Shown: positions 39,258 to 48,022 of the stretch, piece after piece
Layout: the number at the start of each line of letters is the position of its first letter
How positions within the stretch are numbered: the first letter of the stretch is position 1
NCBI RefSeq assembly: GCF_947301925.1
Contig: NZ_CAMYUE010000018.1
Span: forward strand, 1-48,071
DNA length: 48,071 nt
Direction: 5' to 3'
DNA from: an uncultured Ruminococcus sp.
GTDB lineage: Bacteria > Bacillota > Clostridia > Oscillospirales > Ruminococcaceae
Program-made: the position numbers and the translations under genes
Notes under the pieces: generated by a model
What the model saw: only the letters and a program-made list of their open reading frames with translations
What the model was told of the DNA's origin: nothing
Database searches by the model: none

Positions 39258-40679
39258 TTATTTCCAGCTCACATTATAAAGAGTGACCTCATGTGCGCCA
39301 AGGGCTGAAGCTCCGTCGATATTTCCCAGCTGGAACTTTATATCCGCCTCCATGTCATGATCGAATGTAACGTCAAGGCTGTAATGCTTCCTCTCGGGAG
39401 TAACGGTCAGCTTCTCGTCAAGATACCGCGTATAGGAGCTGTCCTCCACGGTGACTGTCATGCTGCGCTCCGCAGTGGAGCTCACGTCGAATTCAAGGGT
39501 GTGCTTCTCGCCTGCCATGACCTCTTTTCCGCGGAGCAGTGCCATAACTGCGTATTCAAGCTCTCCCGGGTTCCTTACGCTTACCACCGTACAGCCCTCC
39601 TTGTTGACCACGGAGGCGTCTGCCCCCTCGATATAGTTGTCAAGGGCAAGGGAGGCCTGCTCTGTGGGACGGAAGTCCGTACCGTCCTTCTTATATACGC
39701 GGACGTAGTCGATATCGAAGTTCCTGTCACCGTCCGCAAAGGTGGCAGGCTCTGCGTATATGCCGTCTATGCCGTCGAAGTGGCCGCCCACCGCAAGATT
39801 GAGTATGATGTAGAAGTTCTGGTCAAAGGGCGCAGGGTAGCTGAAGCCGTCGGAACTCCAGTCTGTCTGCGTACTGTAGAGAATATCGTCAACGTACCAG
39901 CGTATCTCGCCGCGCTCCCACTCGATACTGTAGGTATGCCAGTTGTAGGTGCCGTCGCCGCCGTTGAACTCATAGTCGTTGGTGAGATACCTGTTATCGG
40001 GCCATGCGCCGCCGAAGTGTATGGTGCCGCATATCTTCCCGGGAGTGCTGCCCCAGCCCTCCATTATGTCTATCTCGCCCGACTTCGCCCAGCCGCCGTA
40101 CACACTGTCCTCGGGCAGCATCCATATGGCAGGCCACAGGGACTTTCCCGGATCGCACCTTGCTCTCACCTCTATCCTGCCGCCGCATACCGAGAATTTA
40201 TGCTGAGTGCTTATCCTTGCGGAGGTATAGTCGTAGCTGCCCTGCCTCTCGTCGGTCCAGCTCTCCTTCCTTGCGGATATGGTGAGAACTCCGTCCTTCA
40301 CTGTGGTATTCCTGTCGGTGTAGAACTCCTGCTCGTTGTTGCCCCAGCCGCCTGTTATATAGTTGCCTGCGTCGTCAAGCTTCCAGTTGCCCAGCTCATA
40401 GGACCATTTGTCCGTATCAAGACCGCTGCCGTCGAATTCATCGCTCCACAGCAGGGTATAGCCCTCCGCAGGAGCCTGAGCACCGTTGCCCAGCAGGAAT
40501 CCGCCCAGACTTTTCAGCTCCGCCGCAGACCTTCCCTGCTTTCTTGCTGAGACCATATCGAATATATCCACTGTGCCGTCGCTGTTATAGTCCATATACA
40601 CCGCGCTGTCGGCACATACCGCCCCGGGCACTGCCATGAGCAGCACCGCTGCCGCCGCAGCTGCTCTGAGTATCCTCAT
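39258..40679 (-). CDS. Secreted GH16 beta-1,3-glucanase (laminarinase type) with half dockerin
   Basis: A 473-residue secreted glycoside hydrolase. Signal peptide (MRILRAAAAAAVLLMAVPGA) and SD GGAGGGG. Residues 27-50 contain a single dockerin-type calcium loop (DYNSDGTVDIFD, D30-D41), only half of a dockerin and N-terminal. The GH16 catalytic domain (about 70-330) has the ExDxxE motif in GEIDIMEGWG: Glu202 nucleophile, Asp204, Glu207 acid/base; the methionine insertion marks the beta-bulge form typical of laminarinases acting on beta-1,3-glucan. The C-terminal 130 residues form a beta-sandwich resembling a CBM4/9-type carbohydrate-binding module. Likely degrades fungal, algal or cereal beta-glucans outside the cell. 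Confidence 0.93.
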   Translation of the reverse strand: MRILRAAAAAAVLLMAVPGAVCADSAVYMDYNSDGTVDIFDMVSARKQGRSAAELKSLGGFLLGNGAQAPAEGYTLLWSDEFDGSGLDTDKWSYELGNWKLDDAGNYITGGWGNNEQEFYTDRNTTVKDGVLTISARKESWTDERQGSYDYTSARISTQHKFSVCGGRIEVRARCDPGKSLWPAIWMLPEDSVYGGWAKSGEIDIMEGWGSTPGKICGTIHFGGAWPDNRYLTNDYEFNGGDGTYNWHTYSIEWERGEIRWYVDDILYSTQTDWSSDGFSYPAPFDQNFYIILNLAVGGHFDGIDGIYAEPATFADGDRNFDIDYVRVYKKDGTDFRPTEQASLALDNYIEGADASVVNKEGCTVVSVRNPGELEYAVMALLRGKEVMAGEKHTLEFDVSSTAERSMTVTVEDSSYTRYLDEKLTVTPERKHYSLDVTFDHDMEADIKFQLGNIDGASALGAHEVTLYNVSWK

Positions 40680-40712
40680 ATACTCCCCTCCGTTCAGGTT
40701 TATTATGAGATT

Positions 40713-40741
40713 ATTCTAACATTTACAGCCGCGTATGTCAA
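40713..40741 (-). promoter_or_regulatory. Sigma-A promoter for GH16 gene
   Basis: On the minus strand a perfect TTGACA (40736-40741) and TAGAAT (40713-40718) are 17 bases apart. It diverges from the lipoprotein promoter beginning at 40756. Confidence 0.82.
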
Positions 40742-40755
40742 TATCTCCCCTGCTC

Positions 40756-40784
40756 TTGCAAAAGGAAGCCGAAAATGCTATAAT
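40756..40784 (+). promoter_or_regulatory. Sigma-A promoter for lipoprotein
   Basis: TTGCAA (40756-40761) and TATAAT (40779-40784) are 17 bases apart, with a leader of about 100 bases to the lipoprotein start. Confidence 0.82.
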
Positions 40785-40890
40785 AGTATCTGCTGTGAAA
40801 AATTTTCACGCAATACCTCGGAAATACCTTTTTCCCTGCGTATACTGTATATACGGGCACTGATGTCCGATCTGTTTAGGAGGATTCTTT

Positions 40891-41559
40891 ATGAAAAAGT
40901 TCATTTCAGCTTTTATAGCCTGCTCTCTTGCTCTGCTGACCTTCGCTTCATGCGGAAGTAAGTCAAAGGACGACAAGAAGGACGGAAAAACTGCGGATAT
41001 CGAGGGCAAGTGGGCGCTCAGCGACGTTCCCGATTCCGAGATAAACAGCGCAGGCCTTATATTCGGCAACAACGGAAGCGGCTCCATGTACGAGGAGACC
41101 TCCTCCATATTCAGCTTCTCCGGCGACAGCATGAACCTCTACGGCTATGCTATCGACAAGGAGTACATAAAGGAAGAAAACGATGTTGTGACTGTTACTC
41201 TCCGGGACAGCAACATAATTGTCATGAAGAGACTTGAGAGCAGCGGAAACGGCTTTGACGGCAAATATTCACTCAGCGGCGGAAGCCTCTACGACAGCCT
41301 TTCCCAGGCAGTCGCCAGCAAGGACGGAAAGACAGATATCACCGTTGAGCTCTCCGACGGACACAGCTTCGTTATATTCAATGATCTTTTCACCTATAAG
41401 ACCAAGGGCAAAGACCTTGTGATATCGGGCTGCTCGCCGCTTATAATGCCCTCCGCGGACGAGAATTCCGATGAGATATCCGCCGAGTACAAGGTGGAGG
41501 GTGACAAGCTCACTATTATCGACGACAAGAATACTAACGTCCTCACTAAAGTAGCATAA
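40891..41559 (+). CDS. Lipoprotein of unknown function
   Basis: A 222-residue lipoprotein: signal peptide with lipobox FASC (Cys21), a short charged linker (SKSKDDKKDGK) and an all-beta body with two similar halves, each beginning with a G(K/D)(W/Y)-type strand (IEGKWALSD, FDGKYSLSG) as in lipocalin-like and META-like repeats. No specific family is recognised. SD TAGGAGG. Its own promoter and terminator make it monocistronic; it is divergent from the GH16 gene, which may mean a shared regulation. Confidence 0.8.
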   Translation: MKKFISAFIACSLALLTFASCGSKSKDDKKDGKTADIEGKWALSDVPDSEINSAGLIFGNNGSGSMYEETSSIFSFSGDSMNLYGYAIDKEYIKEENDVVTVTLRDSNIIVMKRLESSGNGFDGKYSLSGGSLYDSLSQAVASKDGKTDITVELSDGHSFVIFNDLFTYKTKGKDLVISGCSPLIMPSADENSDEISAEYKVEGDKLTIIDDKNTNVLTKVA

Positions 41560-41576
41560 TATTACCTTCATCCTTT

Positions 41577-41602
41577 GCTGCCGCCTATGCGGCAGCTTTT
41601 TT
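41577..41602 (+). terminator. Terminator after lipoprotein gene
   Basis: A perfect 8-bp GC stem, gctgccgc (41577-41584) / gcggcagc (41589-41596) with a ctat loop, followed by six T. Confidence 0.95.
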
Positions 41603-41666
41603 CTTTGTATCGTGCTTCGGAGAGAGTCCTTCCGATGCGGTTATCCATTCCCGCTCCAATTATGTC

Positions 41667-41695
41667 TTGCATAAATCCTCAGGTAATGGTATAAT
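41667..41695 (+). promoter_or_regulatory. Sigma-A promoter for M16 peptidase
   Basis: TTGCAT (41667-41672) and TATAAT (41690-41695) are 17 bases apart; the transcript start would be only about 25 bases before the start codon. Confidence 0.83.
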
Positions 41696-41725
41696 TATTT
41701 TATAATGAAATCCAGGAGGTACACT

Positions 41726-44575
41726 ATGAATATAAACGACACCATTCACGGCTTTACCGTAACAAGGATAGCTCCCGCCCCGGACTGCGGCTCGGAGCTC
41801 ATAGAAATGCAGCATATAAAAACAGGAGCAAGACTGGTCTGGCTGAAAAACAGCGGCGAGAACAAGCTCTTTTCCATAGCATTCAGAACTCCCCCCAAGG
41901 ACGATACAGGCATTTTCCATATACTGGAGCACTCCGTTCTGGGCGGCTCAAAGAAATTCCCCGTGAAGGAGCCCTTCCTCGAACTGATGAAGGGTACCAT
42001 GAATACCTTCCTCAACGCAATGACCTACCCCGACAAAACTGTTTTCCCTTTTTCAAGCAGAAACGATACGGACTTCATGAACCTGACGAGAGTCTACCTT
42101 GACGCGGTGTTCGATCCCGCTATATACTACAATCCCAATATCTTCTATCAGGAGGGCTGGCATATCGAAATGCGCAGCGCCTCCGACAGTCCCGTATACA
42201 AGGGCGTGGTCTTCAACGAGATGAAGGGCGCTATGTCCTCGGTCTACAGCCGCATGGAATCGGAGATCATGAACGTGCTCTTCCCCGACAGCTGCTACCG
42301 CTATGAGTCGGGCGGACTTCCCGAGGCTATAACCGACCTCACCTATGAACAGTTCATCGAGGGACACAAGACCTACTATCATCCCTCAAACGCCTATATT
42401 TACCTGGACGGACCTGTGGATATCGACTCCGTTCTCGGTCTCATCGACGGTGAGTACCTCAGCCGCTTCGACAGGCGCGATACCCACAGCGAGATAGCCG
42501 TTCAGTCTCCTATCGAGCCTGCTGTGAGAAAGAGCTATTACGAGATCTCTCCCGACGAAGAGGAGACTAACCATACATACCTCGTTATCGGAAAGGTACT
42601 GGGCAGCTGGCAGGAGCGCGAAAGGATAACCGCTGCCGCCGTGCTGGGCGAAGCTCTTACAGGCTCAAACGACTCTCCCCTGAAGCGTGCCCTGCTGGAT
42701 ACGGGGCTCTGCCTTGACGTATCACTGGAGGTCAGCGACGGCATAATGCAGCCATTCGGCTGCCTCAGCATAAACAATACAGACCCCGAAAACTGCGAAA
42801 AGCTGAAGGAGACAGTCCGTGAGACTGTCACACGCCTCTGTGAGGAGGGTATCGACCGTGAGCTCCTTACCGCTGCGGTGAACAGGCTGGAATTCCAGTA
42901 CCGCGCAGGCGGCGAGCCCAGAGGTCTCACCCGCAATATAAACGCTCTCTCCGCATGGCTCTACGGCGGAGATCCTCTGCATTTCCTCGATATGGGCGGA
43001 GTATACGACAGCCTGAGAGACAAGGTGGATTCGGGATATTTTGAGGAGATACTGAAGCAGTGGCTCCTTGACGGTCAGGGTACGGCAGAGCTGTACCTCC
43101 TGCCCTCACGCACCTACGGCGAGGAGCAGAAGGCCGCAGAAGAAAAGCGCCTCGCCGCTGTTATGGACGGCCTTGCCTGCGAGGAAAAGGACGTTATCGT
43201 TGAACAGAACAGGAAGCTTGATGAGTGGCAGCAGTCCGTTGATACTCCCGAACAGCTGGCGACTATGCCTCACCTTGCTCTGTCAGAGGTGGGAGAGGAG
43301 CCTCTGCCCTATGAGACCGAGGAGACAGATATAAACGGTCTGACCGTGCTCCGTCACCCCTCATCGGACGAGGGCATTGCCGCTGTCAGCCTTTACTTCT
43401 CCCTTGCGGACTGCACCGAAAACGAGCTCTCCGCCGCTGCTGCCATGACCGAGCTCCTGGGCGAGCTCCCCACCGCAGACAGCTCCGCTGCCGAATTGCA
43501 GCGCAGGATAACGGGACTTCTGGGAAGCATCTCCCACAGCATACTTGTTTTCTCAAAGAAGGGCGTTACAGACAGGTGTACCCCCTATCTCTGCACCACC
43601 GCAAGATTCCTTGAAAAGAATACCGCCGAGGCTTTTGACCTCATTGCGGAGATCATAACAAAGACCTGCTTTGACGACGCCGAGAACGTCAAAGAGCTCC
43701 TCCTCCAGTCGGACGAGAACTTCAAGCAGTCCATCATCGCCAATGGTCATACCTACTCCATGCAGAGAGTAAGGGCTTCACTGTCGGCAGAGTCCGCGGT
43801 GAACGAGCTGGTTTCCGGCTATGAGGGATACAAGAGGCTCCATGAGGCGGTAAAGGCTCCCGAAAAGCTTATTGGCGATATAAAGAGCCTTTTCGGACGC
43901 ATCATCTGTACTTCAAGACTTACCGCCAGCGTTACGGGAAATATCTCCCCAGAGGCGCTCATATCGGCTCTGCCCAAGGGCGAGCCCTCTGCGGCGGAGG
44001 ATATGGACTTCCGACTGGATATCCCCGAAGATCAGGGTATCATCATTCCCGCGGGCGTATCCTATTCCGCTGTGGCCTTCCCAGATAATTCGGCTGACAG
44101 CGCTGTAAGAAAGGTGCTTTTCCGCGCACTGTCCCTTGAATACCTCTGGAATGAGGTAAGAGTCAAGGGCGGAGCCTACGGCACCGGCGCACATATGACT
44201 CCCTCGGGCGAGCAGGCATTCTTCTCCTACCGCGATCCCTCGCCTGCCGCTACTCTGGAGACCTGCCGCGGCGCTGCCGACTTCACGGAGAAGTATTGCA
44301 GCGGCGAGCCCGATATAACTCAGTATATCATCAGCTCCGTGGCCAAGGAGGAGCCCCTCATGTCCGACGGCAACAAGAGCAGAAAGGCCGACGGTCTCTG
44401 GTTCAGAGGTATATCCTATGAGGAGAGGGCTGCCGAAAAGAGGCGTATGCTCAGAGTTACGGCCCGTGAACTGAAGGAAGCTGCCGCAAACCTGAGAACT
44501 GCGGGCAATACCTGCGTAATGGGTACCGAGGCCGCTATGGAGGGGCTGGATCTCGTAATTGACACCCTTGCATAA
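41726..44575 (+). CDS. M16C-family zinc metallopeptidase (PreP-like)
   Basis: A 949-residue single-chain peptidase of the presequence-protease/insulinase type. The inverted zinc motif HILEH is at residues 65-69, with the third ligand Glu165 in FNEMKGAMSS about 100 residues later. Four M16 domains with the central hinge make up the usual PreP length. It has no signal peptide, so it is expected to be cytoplasmic and to degrade small peptides. The start at 41726 follows AGGAGG; the ATG at 41705 is upstream of that SD. Monocistronic. Confidence 0.94.
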   Translation: MNINDTIHGFTVTRIAPAPDCGSELIEMQHIKTGARLVWLKNSGENKLFSIAFRTPPKDDTGIFHILEHSVLGGSKKFPVKEPFLELMKGTMNTFLNAMTYPDKTVFPFSSRNDTDFMNLTRVYLDAVFDPAIYYNPNIFYQEGWHIEMRSASDSPVYKGVVFNEMKGAMSSVYSRMESEIMNVLFPDSCYRYESGGLPEAITDLTYEQFIEGHKTYYHPSNAYIYLDGPVDIDSVLGLIDGEYLSRFDRRDTHSEIAVQSPIEPAVRKSYYEISPDEEETNHTYLVIGKVLGSWQERERITAAAVLGEALTGSNDSPLKRALLDTGLCLDVSLEVSDGIMQPFGCLSINNTDPENCEKLKETVRETVTRLCEEGIDRELLTAAVNRLEFQYRAGGEPRGLTRNINALSAWLYGGDPLHFLDMGGVYDSLRDKVDSGYFEEILKQWLLDGQGTAELYLLPSRTYGEEQKAAEEKRLAAVMDGLACEEKDVIVEQNRKLDEWQQSVDTPEQLATMPHLALSEVGEEPLPYETEETDINGLTVLRHPSSDEGIAAVSLYFSLADCTENELSAAAAMTELLGELPTADSSAAELQRRITGLLGSISHSILVFSKKGVTDRCTPYLCTTARFLEKNTAEAFDLIAEIITKTCFDDAENVKELLLQSDENFKQSIIANGHTYSMQRVRASLSAESAVNELVSGYEGYKRLHEAVKAPEKLIGDIKSLFGRIICTSRLTASVTGNISPEALISALPKGEPSAAEDMDFRLDIPEDQGIIIPAGVSYSAVAFPDNSADSAVRKVLFRALSLEYLWNEVRVKGGAYGTGAHMTPSGEQAFFSYRDPSPAATLETCRGAADFTEKYCSGEPDITQYIISSVAKEEPLMSDGNKSRKADGLWFRGISYEERAAEKRRMLRVTARELKEAAANLRTAGNTCVMGTEAAMEGLDLVIDTLA

Positions 44576-44610
44576 GGGCTTCCATGAGCTTCCGCTTTTG
44601 AATAAAAACA

Positions 44611-44652
44611 AGCGCCTGTATTTGTGAGCTTCACATTACAGGCGCTTTTTTA
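44611..44652 (+). terminator. Terminator after M16 peptidase gene
   Basis: A 10-bp stem, agcgcctgta (44611-44620) / tacaggcgct (44637-44646), then a T run. Confidence 0.92.
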
Positions 44653-44683
44653 TTGTCATTCCCCGCCGCTGTTTCATATAATA
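44653..44683 (+). promoter_or_regulatory. Promoter for dpaA-dpaB, sigma-A or sporulation sigma
   Basis: CATATAATA (44675-44683) fits the CATANNNTA -10 pattern of sporulation sigma factors E/K. The same bases also contain TATAAT (44677-44682) with TTGTCA (44653-44658) 18 bases upstream, a reasonable sigma-A promoter. The two readings cannot be separated by eye. Confidence 0.55.
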
Positions 44684-44735
44684 ATCTGATCGGTGATTAT
44701 TATTTCATGCCGTTTTCGGCGGATCGGAGGATCTT

Positions 44736-45596
44736 ATGAAAAATATGAATATACTTATCGCAGGCGGCGATACCAGACAGCTTTTCTGTGCCGCACGCCT
44801 TGCCCGTGAATACAGTATCGGCATTATGGGCTTCGACAGCGAATACCTCCCCGAGGGTATTTCCCTGCCCGCGGCGGATATCTCTGAAGGCCGCTATGAC
44901 TGCGCTGTGCTGCCTGTGCCGCCCCTCAATGACAACGGTGATATACTTGCTCCGTGCAGCAGCCATTCACTCCCCACCGAGACGATATCACGGCTGCTTA
45001 AAGACGGCGGCTGTATACTTGCAGGCAGGGTCAGCGACGGCCTGAGAGCTGCTTTCCCGCACCATGATATCATGGACTATATGCTTCGTGAGGAACTGAA
45101 CCTGAGAAACGCCGTCCCTACCGCAGAAGGAGCGGTTCAGATTGCTCTGGAGGAGCTTCCCGTTACCCTCAGCTGCCTTGATGTGCTTATCGTAGGACTG
45201 GGCAGGATAGGCACGGCTCTGGCGGAGATACTCAAGGGCTTCGGCGCTCATGTCACCGCTGCCGTCCATAATCCCCGCGGAGCTGCAAAGGCAAGGCTCT
45301 GCGGTATCTCCTCCATACCTACAAGACGTATCAGCGGCGGCTATCGTCTGGTGTTCAATACCGTTCCTTACCTTGTTTTCGACAGCGATATGCTCGGCAG
45401 GTTCGGCAAGGACACCCTGTTCATAGACCTTGCCTCAAAACCGGGAGGCATAGACTTTGACGCCGCAGCCGCCCTCGGGCTCCGCGCTGTATGGGCGCTG
45501 GGACTTCCGGGAAGGACGGCGCCCGTTACCGCAGGAGAGATAATCGCAGAGACGGTCAGCACCATGCTGGCGGAAAGGAGCGAGACCCATGAGTGA
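44736..45596 (+). CDS. dpaA: Dipicolinate synthase subunit A
   Basis: DpaA (SpoVFA) works with DpaB to oxidise dihydrodipicolinate to dipicolinic acid, the calcium chelate of spore cores. The 286-residue protein has an N-terminal Rossmann-like domain (ILIAGGDTRQLFCAARLA) and a second NAD(P)-binding domain with VLIVGLGRIGTALAEIL (about 150-166), followed by PTRRISGGYRLVFNTVP, typical of the family. GGAGG precedes the start. It overlaps dpaB by eight bases (45589-45596). Its presence suggests spore-forming ancestry or ability. Confidence 0.94.
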   Translation: MKNMNILIAGGDTRQLFCAARLAREYSIGIMGFDSEYLPEGISLPAADISEGRYDCAVLPVPPLNDNGDILAPCSSHSLPTETISRLLKDGGCILAGRVSDGLRAAFPHHDIMDYMLREELNLRNAVPTAEGAVQIALEELPVTLSCLDVLIVGLGRIGTALAEILKGFGAHVTAAVHNPRGAAKARLCGISSIPTRRISGGYRLVFNTVPYLVFDSDMLGRFGKDTLFIDLASKPGGIDFDAAAALGLRAVWALGLPGRTAPVTAGEIIAETVSTMLAERSETHE

Positions 45597-46188
45597 GGTA
45601 CTGAAGGGACTGCGCATAGGCTACGCCTTGACGGGCTCGTTCTGCTCCTTCAGGCGGAGCTTTGAGCAGGCGGAGATACTCAGGGAGTACGGCGCGGAGC
45701 TCATACCGGTGATGTCCGAAAATGCCGCCTCCATATCCACCCGCTTCGGCACAGCAGAGGAAAATTTACAGCGTCTCCGCGCCATAGCAGGCAGGGAGGT
45801 CATCACCTCCATTGAAGCTGCTGAGCCAATAGGCCCGAAAGATCTCACCGACATAATGGTGGTAGCACCATGCACCTCAAACACTGCGGCAAAGCTGGCC
45901 TCCTCAGTCACGGATACCGCCGTGACCATGGCTGTAAAATCCCATCTGCGCAGCGGCAAGCCTGTGGTTCTGGCCATTGCCTCAAACGACTCCCTTCTGG
46001 CCTCTGCCAAAAATATCGGAGAGCTGTTCAACCGCAGGAATTACTACTTCGTTCCCATGGTGCAGGACGACTGGGAGAAAAAGCCAGCCTCACTGGTTGC
46101 GGAGTTCTCACTGCTGCCCCGTGCTGTGGAAGCGGCTCTCAGCGGCGTGCAGCTTCGCCCGATAATCTACCACAGCGCACCGAAATAG
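45589..46188 (+). CDS. dpaB: Dipicolinate synthase subunit B (flavoprotein)
   Basis: A 199-residue flavoprotein of the HFCD family that forms the second subunit of dipicolinate synthase (SpoVFB). The N-terminus LRIGYALTGSFCSFRRSFEQ and the internal VVAPCTSNTAAKLASSVTDT block are typical, as is the VLAIASNDSLLASAKNIG stretch. AAGGAG lies inside the dpaA coding region, and the 8-base overlap implies translational coupling. The pair ends at a strong bidirectional terminator. Confidence 0.94.
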   Translation: MSEVLKGLRIGYALTGSFCSFRRSFEQAEILREYGAELIPVMSENAASISTRFGTAEENLQRLRAIAGREVITSIEAAEPIGPKDLTDIMVVAPCTSNTAAKLASSVTDTAVTMAVKSHLRSGKPVVLAIASNDSLLASAKNIGELFNRRNYYFVPMVQDDWEKKPASLVAEFSLLPRAVEAALSGVQLRPIIYHSAPK

Positions 46189-46216
46189 AAAACAGCGGTC
46201 GAATGACCGCTGTTTT
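46189..46216. terminator. Bidirectional terminator
   Basis: A perfect 12-bp stem, aaaacagcggtc (46189-46200) / gaccgctgtttt (46205-46216), with T runs in both directions between convergent genes. Confidence 0.95.
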
Positions 46217-46218
46217 TC

Positions 46219-47766
46219 TTATGAAATCTGCTTTATATAGTAATCGTACGCTGAGACCTGAAGCTCCACATAAGTAATATTCTTATCGTATACAATGTTG
46301 TGATACTTCATTATGTATTGTCCATATGTGAAATCACCGACCATATGCGTATCGTTGATAAGACCGTCCTCCAGATCATCATGATTGTACTCGGTATAGG
46401 GAATACCTATCAGCTCCAGCTTTTTATTGTTCTTTTCGCTGAGCTGCTCCTGTATATAGTCGAAACGCAGGGCATCTATATACTTGTTTGTAAAGCAGGC
46501 TGTAAGTATAAGGAAAGCCGCGGCGAAAACGCAGGTAAACATGAAGCCGCCTGCGATCCTGCCATACTTCCAATCTATTGTACTTGCCGCACAGGTAACC
46601 ACCTCGCCGCACAGCAATATCCAGAACATATAATTTGAAAAGAAACAGCGTGCCGTAGCAGGACTGATAAAGAGGAACGGTGCAGTCAGCATAAAGGTGC
46701 TGACAAGATATATGTACGCCCGTATCCTGCCGTTCTTATCAAGAAAAACATAGATAAGATAAGCCAGAGACACCACATATATAAAGGAAAATGCTGTTTC
46801 AAGAGCTACTATCCTCATGGCAGGCGTAAACACTCTCAGATTGGAAATACATCCTGTATATATGGAATACACTGAGTACAGCCAGCATACGGTTATACAG
46901 GGCATGAGATACTTGTGCTTGCTGCCGCTGAGATCTTTCCTGAACAGGAGAACAGTGAAAGCAGCCGTAATGATGATGGGTATTGCCCAGAAGTCCTTGG
47001 TATAATGTACTACGATGAATGAATAGGCATTCTGGAGTATATTGGAAAAGCCTAACTCAAAGTATCTGTTGCCTACTTCATCGCCCTTGGAATAGATATC
47101 GCCGTAAATTCCTCTCCCGAACATAAGGAAACAGGAAACAGCTGCACCAACAAAGAATGATACAGCATGAAGAACAGTCCTTTTCTTGATTTTAACAGCA
47201 ATGACAATAAGTGTAACAGCCAGCATAACATTGTATATGGTCATATGCTCAACGCAAAGTCCGCCTGTCAAGCCGATTAAGAATACAGGTACAGCCCATA
47301 TGCGTTTAGCGGTATACTCGGTAAAAAAGCACCTGAACATAAACAGAAGATATACAAATGTCATCAGTACGGAGAATACATAATTGGTATAACCGCTTAT
47401 CCAGTTAATAGTCTCGGCATAGGTGGTATGAGGAATGAATATCAATAGAAGAAGCGGGAAGTAATACTTGTTTCCCTTTATATGATCCTTGAAATCGAAA
47501 AGGCGTCCCATTATTACAAGAAATGCTGCAAAAGTAAGCGTGATAAAAATTATCCTGAAGGGGATATTTCTGACCAGCCATATAGTTACCTGATTTGAAA
47601 AAAGCCGTCCGTTGGGAGTCCTCCATGCATCAAGTGAACTATCCTCAACCGAGTAGTACCACAGATAATCGTCGCCATTCATAAAAAGTGCAAAAGAACT
47701 GCAAAGCGCAAAGATGAAAACGAACAGATACGGCAGCCATTTCTTTCTGAAAACCGAAGAATTCAT
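46219..47766 (-). CDS. Polytopic membrane protein, DUF6056/GtrII-like
   Basis: A 515-residue membrane protein with about eleven hydrophobic segments. After the first helix comes FMNGDDYLWYYS, then RTPNGRLFSNQ: an acidic loop and RxxNGR(L/F) pattern seen in GT-C-type glycosyltransferase-like proteins of the DUF6056 and GtrII groups. The last 90 residues are an outside soluble tail. A role in surface glycan modification is likely but unproven. SD GGGGGGAG; there is no clear promoter between it and the rRNA terminator, so it may rely on read-through. Composition is more AT-rich than its neighbours. Confidence 0.78.
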   Translation of the reverse strand: MNSSVFRKKWLPYLFVFIFALCSSFALFMNGDDYLWYYSVEDSSLDAWRTPNGRLFSNQVTIWLVRNIPFRIIFITLTFAAFLVIMGRLFDFKDHIKGNKYYFPLLLLIFIPHTTYAETINWISGYTNYVFSVLMTFVYLLFMFRCFFTEYTAKRIWAVPVFLIGLTGGLCVEHMTIYNVMLAVTLIVIAVKIKKRTVLHAVSFFVGAAVSCFLMFGRGIYGDIYSKGDEVGNRYFELGFSNILQNAYSFIVVHYTKDFWAIPIIITAAFTVLLFRKDLSGSKHKYLMPCITVCWLYSVYSIYTGCISNLRVFTPAMRIVALETAFSFIYVVSLAYLIYVFLDKNGRIRAYIYLVSTFMLTAPFLFISPATARCFFSNYMFWILLCGEVVTCAASTIDWKYGRIAGGFMFTCVFAAAFLILTACFTNKYIDALRFDYIQEQLSEKNNKKLELIGIPYTEYNHDDLEDGLINDTHMVGDFTYGQYIMKYHNIVYDKNITYVELQVSAYDYYIKQIS

Positions 47767-47802
47767 CCTCTCCCCCCATTTTTTAAATATATCCGTAATT
47801 TC

Positions 47803-47833
47803 AAAAAAGCTCCATTAGAAAACTAATGGAGCT
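47803..47833 (-). terminator. rRNA operon terminator
   Basis: An 11-bp perfect stem, agctccattag (47808-47818) / ctaatggagct (47823-47833), with a run of six U on the minus strand directly after 5S rRNA. Confidence 0.93.
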
Positions 47834-47839
47834 ACTTTG

Positions 47840-47956
<117 letters not shown>

Positions 47957-48022
47957 TATTTTTAGAATCTTAAAAAGAATAAAGCGTAATGCGAGGCGAA
48001 ACTCTAAATGAAGCTTAAAGGA

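Noticed and set aside
39357..40550. 397-codon plus-strand frame opposite the GH16 gene
   Set aside because: The minus-strand GH16 has a signal peptide, ExDxxE catalytic motif and consensus promoter; the plus frame is Val/Ala-rich noise.
47957..48022. tRNA gene between 23S and 5S rRNA
   Set aside because: The 65-base spacer has neither a T-loop consensus (GTTCRAAYC) nor a cloverleaf.
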